From the NCBI GenBank assembly GCA_913031145.1, contig CAJWCO010000001.1, forward strand, positions 42,031 through 106,030: a stretch of DNA of 64,000 nt, written 5' to 3'. Source of the DNA: an uncultured Cellvibrionales bacterium. Its GTDB lineage: Bacteria > Pseudomonadota > Gammaproteobacteria > Pseudomonadales > Porticoccaceae. Under the pieces are notes generated by a model. The model was not told the DNA's origin. It worked only from the letters and a program-made list of their open reading frames with translations, and made no database searches. The stretch's first letter is position 1, and every line of letters starts with the position of its first letter. Positions 58,645-64,000 of this stretch are shown here, one piece after another. Made by a program: the position numbers and the translations under genes.

Positions 58645-59115
58645 TCATGCTCTGTGGTACGGGTGGCCAGCGTTTATACTCCATGCCCGATACAGTTGTT
58701 CTATCAATACAAGGCGCACTAATGGGTGCGGCAACGTGAGTGCAGAAAGTGACCAGCGCATGTTGGCACGTTGTAAACAGTCCTCTGATAGTCCATCAGG
58801 CCCTCCGATTATAAAGCACACATCCGCACCTTCCCGTTGCCAGTGAAGTTGTTTTTCAGCCAACTGCTCAGTGTTCATTGCGTGCCCTAAAACGTCAAGC
58901 GCTACAACAAAGTCTTGCTTGTTTATCTGACGCATTAAAAGCAGGCTCTCTTTTTCAATCGCTTTTTTAATCAATTGATGTTTTTGACGAGCGCCTAGCG
59001 CGATTTCAATCCACTCGGGACATACGTCATTTGGGAGTCTTCGCTGATAATCACGAACGCCGGCAGTCACCCACTCTGGCATACGGGTTCCAACACCGAT
59101 AATTTTAAATTTCAT
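58645..59115 (-). CDS. rlmH: 23S rRNA (pseudouridine(1915)-N3)-methyltransferase
   Basis: SPOUT methyltransferase that modifies pseudouridine 1915 of 23S rRNA in assembled ribosomes. The length of 156 is standard, and the SAM-knot CFIIGGPDGLSEDC and C-terminal EQLYRAWSINAGHPYHR are diagnostic. Its ATG overlaps the rsfS stop. Confidence 0.97.
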   Translation of the reverse strand: MKFKIIGVGTRMPEWVTAGVRDYQRRLPNDVCPEWIEIALGARQKHQLIKKAIEKESLLLMRQINKQDFVVALDVLGHAMNTEQLAEKQLHWQREGADVCFIIGGPDGLSEDCLQRANMRWSLSALTLPHPLVRLVLIEQLYRAWSINAGHPYHRA

Positions 59116-59492
59116 TTATCGTGGCTTGTATCCTCTACATCCAGTTCGGTCGGTCTTTCTTCGGCAGTTTCTGGACGCAAGGTCCAGAGACGCTCTAAGT
59201 CATAAAACTCGCGCGTAGCAGGTAGCATGATGTGCCCGATGACGTCGCCAAAGTCAACGAGAACCCATTCGCCGGTGTCCTCTCCTTCGACTCCGATTGG
59301 AGTAAAGCCGCGTATCTTTGCTTCCGACACTACATTAGCAGCTAAGGACTTGACTTGTCGATTAGACGCCCCGCTGGCAACAATCATAATGTCCATGATC
59401 CCTGTAAGTGAGCGCACATCAATGACTTGTATGTCGATAGCCTTCACATCTTCTAAGGCATTTAAAACGATTTGTTGTAAGTTTTTTCCCAT
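59112..59492 (-). CDS. rsfS: Ribosomal silencing factor RsfS
   Basis: Binds ribosomal protein L14 and blocks subunit joining when nutrients are low. The core ALEDVKAIDIQVIDVRSLT and GEDTGEWVLVDFGDVIGHIM are typical. Its short acidic C-terminal tail is unremarkable. It sits between nadD and rlmH, the conserved order. Confidence 0.95.
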   Translation of the reverse strand: MGKNLQQIVLNALEDVKAIDIQVIDVRSLTGIMDIMIVASGASNRQVKSLAANVVSEAKIRGFTPIGVEGEDTGEWVLVDFGDVIGHIMLPATREFYDLERLWTLRPETAEERPTELDVEDTSHDK

Positions 59493-59501
59493 AAGTTTCG
59501 C

Positions 59502-60134
59502 TTATTTGTAAAGGTTGTTTTTTGAGATGTAGTCGGCGACGTGTTCGACGACATAGGAATGGATTGCCTCGCCATTTCGAACGCAATGTCTGATCTGTGT
59601 TGATGATATGTCGAGAAGGCGCAGTTCGCAAAAAAACAACGCCCCAGCCGGCTTTTGAACTGAACGGGGCTCTATCTCGCACAGGTTTTTTTGTATCCAC
59701 CGCGTGAGCGTTGGATCACTGGGGGATTCGGCCCCGGGCCTTGAAATCACTAAAATGTGACAATAGTTCAGTAGACACTCCCACTCGTGCCATGTGTGCA
59801 AGTGGTTTAGGGCGTCCATTCCCAAGCACATAAATAGCGCTTTTTTTTCGTCTATTTGAGCGCGAATCCGACGCAAACTATGAATGGTATAACTGGGCTC
59901 CGTACTCTCGATTTCCCCTAACTCAACCCCCAGTTTCGGCTGGTTAATGACGGCAAGATCAATCATCGCTTTGCGATGCTCTGCCGACGTAATGGATTGC
60001 CCGCGATGCACTGGAATTCCGCAGGGCATGAGTTTAACATGCGTTTTTCCTAAGTAATCGGTTAAATCCCTGGCGATCGCGAGGTGGCCGTTGTGGACCG
60101 GATCGAAGGTTCCGCCTAGCAGCGCGATAGACAT
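59502..60134 (-). CDS. nadD: Nicotinate-mononucleotide adenylyltransferase
   Basis: Adenylates nicotinate mononucleotide in NAD synthesis. N-terminal nucleotidyl-transferase motif LLGGTFDPVHNGHLAIARDL and C-terminal DISSTQIRHCVRNG are canonical. Length is 210. The proA stop lies just upstream. Confidence 0.96.
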   Translation of the reverse strand: MSIALLGGTFDPVHNGHLAIARDLTDYLGKTHVKLMPCGIPVHRGQSITSAEHRKAMIDLAVINQPKLGVELGEIESTEPSYTIHSLRRIRAQIDEKKALFMCLGMDALNHLHTWHEWECLLNYCHILVISRPGAESPSDPTLTRWIQKNLCEIEPRSVQKPAGALFFCELRLLDISSTQIRHCVRNGEAIHSYVVEHVADYISKNNLYK

Positions 60135-60135
60135 T

Positions 60136-61392
60136 CTATTGTCTGATCTGTCCGTCGCCGTGAACGACCCATTTTTGACTGGTCAGACCTTCCAGCCCAA
60201 CGGGCCCGCGGGCGTGTATTTTGTCGGTTGATATGCCAATTTCAGCACCCAAGCCGTATTCAAAGCCATCCGCAAATCGGGTGGATGCATTGACCATAAC
60301 GGAGCTCGAATCGACTTCGACGACAAAGCGTTGAGCGCGCTCAGTATTGTGTGTGACGATGGCATCGGTGTGCTGTGAGCCATAGCGGTTAATGTGGTCA
60401 ATGGCACTGTCTAGCCCGTCAACGACTTTGATCGACAATATCGGGCCGAGATATTCAGTAGACCAATCCGCCTCGGTTGCCGCATCAATGCCGGCGATAA
60501 TGTGACGAGTTTTAGCGCAGCCGCGCAGTGCAACGTTATGTGAGTCCATGATCGCTTTGAGTTGCGGTAACACTTGTGTGGCAATACCTTCTGCAATCAC
60601 TAACGATTCCATTGCATTACAGACGCCCAGGCGATGAGTCTTTGCATTGGTTGCGAGGGCCAATGCCATAGTGATATCGGCGTCGTCATCGATGTACAGA
60701 TGACAATTGCCATCCAAGTGCTTAATGACGGGAACTCGCGCTTCTGCAGAGATCCGTTCGATCAGTCCTTTGCCGCCCCGTGGCACAATGACATCCACAC
60801 AGTCAGTGAGTGTAATTAATTTGCCGACGGCGGCTCGGTCAGACGTATTGACGATCTGAATGGCGGTGTTTGGCAGACCCGTCGATGCCAGCGCGCTTTC
60901 GATGCTATCGGCAATTGCGCGATTTGACTGGAGTGACTCGCTTCCACCGCGAAGGATGCATGCGTTACCTGATTTCAAGCAAAGACTGCCTGCATCGATG
61001 GTCACATTCGGGCGGGATTCGTAAATAATGCCGATCACGCCCAGCGGAACGCGTAATTTACTCAATTGGATACCGCTAGGGCGCACACCCATGTCCGTCA
61101 TTTGGCCAATGGGGTCGGCTAGCGCAATCACTTGATTGAGGCCCTCGAGCATGCCGTTAATTCGGTCTTGCGTTAGCTCCAATCGGTCGAGTAGAGCGCC
61201 GTCGAGAGATTGCTTGTGTGCCGCGTCGAGATCGCGCTGGTTGGCCGTTAAGAGTTTGTCGCGATGCGCGTCTAGTTGCTCGCCGATGCGCGTTAAAGCG
61301 GCATTCTTTGTGTCGCTAGTCGCGGTCGCCATAGACGAGGATGCCTGGCGCGCAGCGCGCCCCATGTTCTGGATGTAGGTGGTTATATCCAT
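60136..61392 (-). CDS. proA: Gamma-glutamyl phosphate reductase
   Basis: NADPH-dependent reduction of glutamyl phosphate to the semialdehyde, the second step of proline synthesis. The catalytic cysteine is in [33 protein letters not shown] and the C-terminal [19 protein letters not shown] support the call. Length is 418. It is the first gene of the long minus-strand operon down to lipA; proB is not adjacent. Confidence 0.97.
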   Translation of the reverse strand: MDITTYIQNMGRAARQASSSMATATSDTKNAALTRIGEQLDAHRDKLLTANQRDLDAAHKQSLDGALLDRLELTQDRINGMLEGLNQVIALADPIGQMTDMGVRPSGIQLSKLRVPLGVIGIIYESRPNVTIDAGSLCLKSGNACILRGGSESLQSNRAIADSIESALASTGLPNTAIQIVNTSDRAAVGKLITLTDCVDVIVPRGGKGLIERISAEARVPVIKHLDGNCHLYIDDDADITMALALATNAKTHRLGVCNAMESLVIAEGIATQVLPQLKAIMDSHNVALRGCAKTRHIIAGIDAATEADWSTEYLGPILSIKVVDGLDSAIDHINRYGSQHTDAIVTHNTERAQRFVVEVDSSSVMVNASTRFADGFEYGLGAEIGISTDKIHARGPVGLEGLTSQKWVVHGDGQIRQ

Positions 61393-61430
61393 CTGCTCAC
61401 CGAGTTTATTTGTAGCACAACTTAGACACT

Positions 61431-61436
61431 ATTATA
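61431..61436 (-). promoter_or_regulatory. Possible -10 element upstream of proA
   Basis: Minus-strand TATAAT about 40 bases before the proA start; the -35 is poor. The surrounding gap (61393-61599) holds no gene. Confidence 0.35.
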
Positions 61437-61599
61437 CTCCTACCCGAGGCAATGTCCTTGTTTAAAGCGTTTTATGTGAAGATGTTTTGCCTGTTATCAG
61501 TATTCGGGTTGACTTTTAAATGACCCCTATGCCACTGACGTGATGTCATTTTCTTAAATTTGCCATCTTTAACCTCACACACGCCGTTAGGACACTCAT

Positions 61600-62424
61600 G
61601 TGATGGCATTTGTCGATTTATTAATGTCCCAGCCAAAGTGGCTGGTTCTCACCGGGGCTGGTGTCAGTGCAGCGTCTGGGGTGCCAACTTATCGAAACCC
61701 TCAGGGTGAGTGGCAGCGAAAGCCTCCAGTGACTCATCAAGAGTTTGTCGCCAGCGTGTCGAGTCGTCAGCGCTTTTGGGCTCGGAATATTGTGGGTTGG
61801 CGGTTTATGGCATCAGCTCAGCCGAACAGCGCACACAGAACGCTACTGCAACTTGAACATCGAGGTGTGATTGCAGGGTTGATAACGCAGAATGTGGACG
61901 GCCTTCATCAACGAGCTGGAAGCACTGCGACGGTTGATCTGCATGGACGTATTGATCGCGTGTCCTGTCTGAGTTGCGGCGTATCCCAATCGCGGGCGTC
62001 GTTGCAACCGTGGTTTGCAACGTACAATGCAGAGTTTGTCGCGCTGACTGGGCAGATTGCCCCTGACGGCGATGCCGACATTGACGATCTCGATTACCGG
62101 CAGCTCGTCATTCCCGATTGCGCTCGTTGTGGGGGCGTTTTAAAACCTGATGCGGTTTTCTTTGGTGACTCGATTCCTGCGACGAGGGTGAGGGCAGTCG
62201 AACAGATGATGGCCCAAGCGCCCGCCTTGCTAGTGATTGGCTCATCGTTACAGACTTACTCGGGTTACCGTTTTTGTCTGTGGGCGAAACAGCAGCAAAA
62301 GCCCATTGCGCTCTTAACGAAGGGCGTGACTCGCGCAGACCATCTCGCCACGGTAAAAGCGCCGGACGATTGTATTCCGCTATTGCATCAGTGGCTGGCA
62401 CGAATGGGACGTGACCTTAAGTGA
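61600..62424 (+). CDS. NAD-dependent protein deacylase (sirtuin, SIRT4-like)
   Basis: Sir2-family enzyme that removes acyl groups from lysines with NAD+. The NAD loop GAGVSAASGVPTYR, TQNVDGLHQRAG, the catalytic histidine in DLHGRI, and the zinc cysteines CLSC and CARC are all present. VFFGDSIP fits the class II (SIRT4-like) group. GTG 61600 is preferred, with AGGA seven bases upstream; ATG 61603 is the alternative. Its end overlaps hemH by eight bases. Confidence 0.93.
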   Translation: MMAFVDLLMSQPKWLVLTGAGVSAASGVPTYRNPQGEWQRKPPVTHQEFVASVSSRQRFWARNIVGWRFMASAQPNSAHRTLLQLEHRGVIAGLITQNVDGLHQRAGSTATVDLHGRIDRVSCLSCGVSQSRASLQPWFATYNAEFVALTGQIAPDGDADIDDLDYRQLVIPDCARCGGVLKPDAVFFGDSIPATRVRAVEQMMAQAPALLVIGSSLQTYSGYRFCLWAKQQQKPIALLTKGVTRADHLATVKAPDDCIPLLHQWLARMGRDLK

Positions 62425-63433
62425 GATGCCGGCGAACAATGGCTGTTAACGCATCAAGATGCTCTGGGTGTGCATTGAGTGCGGGTATGTAGTGGAATTC
62501 GCGGCCTCCGGCTTCAATAAATATTTCCCGCGCCTCGCACTCTATTTCTTCCAAAGTTTCCAGACAATCAGAGGAAAATCCCGGACAGATCAGCGCAACA
62601 TGAGTAATGCCATCTTCAGGGAGTTTTTCAAGTGTTTTGTCCGTATAAGGCTGCAACCAAGGTTCACGACCGAAGCGAGATTGAAACGTACTCATCACGC
62701 GACTTTCCTCCAAGCCCATGTGTTCGCGGACCAAACGCGTCGTTTGATGACAGTAACAATGGTAAGGATCGCCTTTTTCAAGATATTTCTGCGGTGTTCC
62801 GTGGTACGAAAACATCAGTTTGTCAGGAAGTCCGTGTTGATCGACATGCCGCTGGATACTGTTACAAAGCGCGCTTATGTACTCGACCGATTGCTGGTAA
62901 CCGCCAATAAAGTGGATTTCGGGCACCCACCGAGAGCGCATCATTGTTTTCGCCAATGCGTCAAATGTTGAGCCGGTAGTCGCTGCGCAGTATTGGGGGT
63001 AGAGTGGAAGAACAACAATATTCCGCACATTTTGCTGGCTCAACTCAGTTAACGCAGAGGCAATCGACGGATTACCGTAGCGCATCCCTAAAACGACTGG
63101 GACTTCTTTGCCGAAGTGGGCGGCAAGTCGTTCTTTTACGCCGTCGACTTGGGCTTGGCAATTGACCAACAGGGGCGATCCTTGCTCAGACCAAACACTG
63201 CGATATAACTTAGCGGAGCGCGATGGTCGAAGACGTAAAATAACGAGGTTTAGAATCAGCCACCACAGAATCCGCGGGACTTCCACGACGCGCGGATCGC
63301 TGAGAAATTCCTTTAAATAGCGACGCAACTCGCGGGTGAAGGGGGCATCTGGCGTGCCCAAATTACACAGTAGAACGCCCCTTTTGGGGGGCTCGCCCTG
63401 ATGATCATACTCGGTTTGGCCCTGATACCGCAT
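62417..63433 (-). CDS. hemH: Ferrochelatase
   Basis: Inserts Fe2+ into protoporphyrin IX, the last step of haem synthesis. Length is 338. GVLLCNLGTPDAP opens the protein; the metal-site histidine lies in LMFSYHGTPQKYLEKGDPYHCYC, and CPGFSSDCLETLEEI follows. It converges with the sirtuin gene and is separate from hemCDXY. Confidence 0.96.
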   Translation of the reverse strand: MRYQGQTEYDHQGEPPKRGVLLCNLGTPDAPFTRELRRYLKEFLSDPRVVEVPRILWWLILNLVILRLRPSRSAKLYRSVWSEQGSPLLVNCQAQVDGVKERLAAHFGKEVPVVLGMRYGNPSIASALTELSQQNVRNIVVLPLYPQYCAATTGSTFDALAKTMMRSRWVPEIHFIGGYQQSVEYISALCNSIQRHVDQHGLPDKLMFSYHGTPQKYLEKGDPYHCYCHQTTRLVREHMGLEESRVMSTFQSRFGREPWLQPYTDKTLEKLPEDGITHVALICPGFSSDCLETLEEIECEAREIFIEAGGREFHYIPALNAHPEHLDALTAIVRRHLT

Positions 63434-63593
63434 AGTGGAGACCTGTTCTAATGTGGTTGGATCGGTTGCTCACCTTCGCTGATTGGATTATTCAACGTTG
63501 CAGTGACGTTTTTAATACACTTTTTAGCGGCTTTTTCAATCGCGTTTATCGGCATATACGCTGCAATGTCGTGCCAAGACTTCTTTGTGGCGC

Positions 63594-63599
63594 TATACT
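63594..63599 (+). promoter_or_regulatory. Possible -10 element of prfC
   Basis: TATACT about 31 bases before the prfC ATG; no good -35. Low confidence. Confidence 0.3.
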
Positions 63600-63630
63600 G
63601 CCGCCTGTCTTGTAATGATGTAGACGCACA

Positions 63631-64000
63631 ATGCCTTCGCAATCCTCCGACCGCCGAACCTTCGCCATTATCTCACATCCCGATGCTGGCAAAACCACGA
63701 TTACCGAAAAATTACTCCTTCTTGGCAATCTTATTCAGGTGGCAGGGACTGTTAAGGGGCGAAAAAGTGACCGCCATGCGACATCAGACTGGATGGCCAT
63801 GGAAAAAGAGCGAGGTATCTCGGTCACGTCATCGGTGATGCAGTTTCCTTACCATCAGTGCATGGTTAATCTGCTGGATACGCCCGGGCACGAGGACTTT
63901 TCTGAAGACACCTATCGCACGTTGACGGCGGTGGATTCGTCGCTAATGGTTATCGACGGCGCCAAAGGTGTCGAGGCACGGACAATTAAGTTGATGGACG
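63631..64000 (+). CDS. prfC: Peptide chain release factor 3, 5' part (runs off window)
   Basis: GTPase that recycles RF1/RF2 from the ribosome. It is not in the ORF track because no stop occurs before the window ends. From ATG 63631 it reads [20 protein letters not shown], then [19 protein letters not shown], with the P-loop, the G2 segment [13 protein letters not shown] and the G3 motif [16 protein letters not shown]. About 123 codons are visible. Confidence 0.95.
   Translation, partial: MPSQSSDRRTFAIISHPDAGKTTITEKLLLLGNLIQVAGTVKGRKSDRHATSDWMAMEKERGISVTSSVMQFPYHQCMVNLLDTPGHEDFSEDTYRTLTAVDSSLMVIDGAKGVEARTIKLMD

Noticed and set aside
62459-62971. 170-codon plus-strand ORF
   Set aside because: Antisense to ferrochelatase; no recognisable domain.
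63503-63838. 111-codon plus-strand ORF near the right edge
   Set aside because: Overlaps the prfC 5' end in another frame; prfC is clearly the real gene.

Overview
The window is a piece of a gammaproteobacterial chromosome at roughly 50% GC. Most of it is core housekeeping gene order shared with E. coli and Pseudomonas: lptM-lysA-dapF-DUF484, hemCDXY, pyrG-kdsA-eno-ftsB-ispD-ispF-truD-pcm-nlpD-(rpoS), and proA-nadD-rsfS-rlmH-mrdA-rodA-mltB-rlpA-dacA-ybeD-lipB-lipA. The sulfatases, a TonB-dependent receptor, an RND pump and a membrane pyrophosphatase suggest a marine heterotroph, perhaps of the Cellvibrionales type (SAR92 or OM60/NOR5-like). That placement is inference only; no marker gene phylogeny was run.

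Layout. 1-1.8 kb: 3' part of rnr. 1.8-6.6 kb: lysine/DAP genes, cyaY and argH. 6.8-10.9 kb: haem operon hemC-D-X-Y. 10.9-14.6 kb (minus): mnmC, fldB, trmL and a GcvR-like regulator. 14.7-17.1 kb: an exported methyltransferase-like protein, yheU and tilS. 17.2-27.1 kb: the pyrG-to-rpoS run. It lacks surE, carries an extra DUF368/PopT gene, and ends in an rpoS broken by a stop codon and a frameshift. 27.3-34.0 kb: hppA, a two-gene RND efflux unit and a small membrane protein. 34.0-35.2 kb: two small genes. 35.3-50.0 kb: an accessory island for a sulfated glycan, with three sulfatases of different subtypes, a LacI regulator, an EF-hand protein, an Ig/DUF1566 lipoprotein, a large TonB-dependent receptor, an exported parallel beta-helix protein and a FucP-like sugar transporter. 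50.1-61.4 kb (minus): lipoate, cell-wall elongation, ribosome-maturation, NAD and proline genes, largely one operon. 61.6-64 kb: a sirtuin, hemH and the 5' end of prfC.

How it fits together. The island reads as a small polysaccharide-utilisation locus. The TonB receptor would import oligosaccharides. The sulfatases would remove sulfate in the periplasm or at the outer membrane, and the beta-helix protein is the only candidate backbone-cleaving enzyme. The FucP-like permease would take up the released sugar, and LacI would sense it. No recognisable glycoside hydrolase or sugar-catabolic gene is present, so the locus either depends on genes elsewhere or uses an undescribed enzyme.

Main oddities: the doubly lesioned rpoS; an MnmC whose methyltransferase domain has lost its SAM and catalytic motifs; a LysM domain inserted inside MltB; a sulfatase with C-A-V-T-R in place of C-x-P-x-R; and a perfect palindrome between the -35 and -10 of a sulfatase promoter. 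I saw no tRNA, rRNA, CRISPR array, prophage or insertion sequence.
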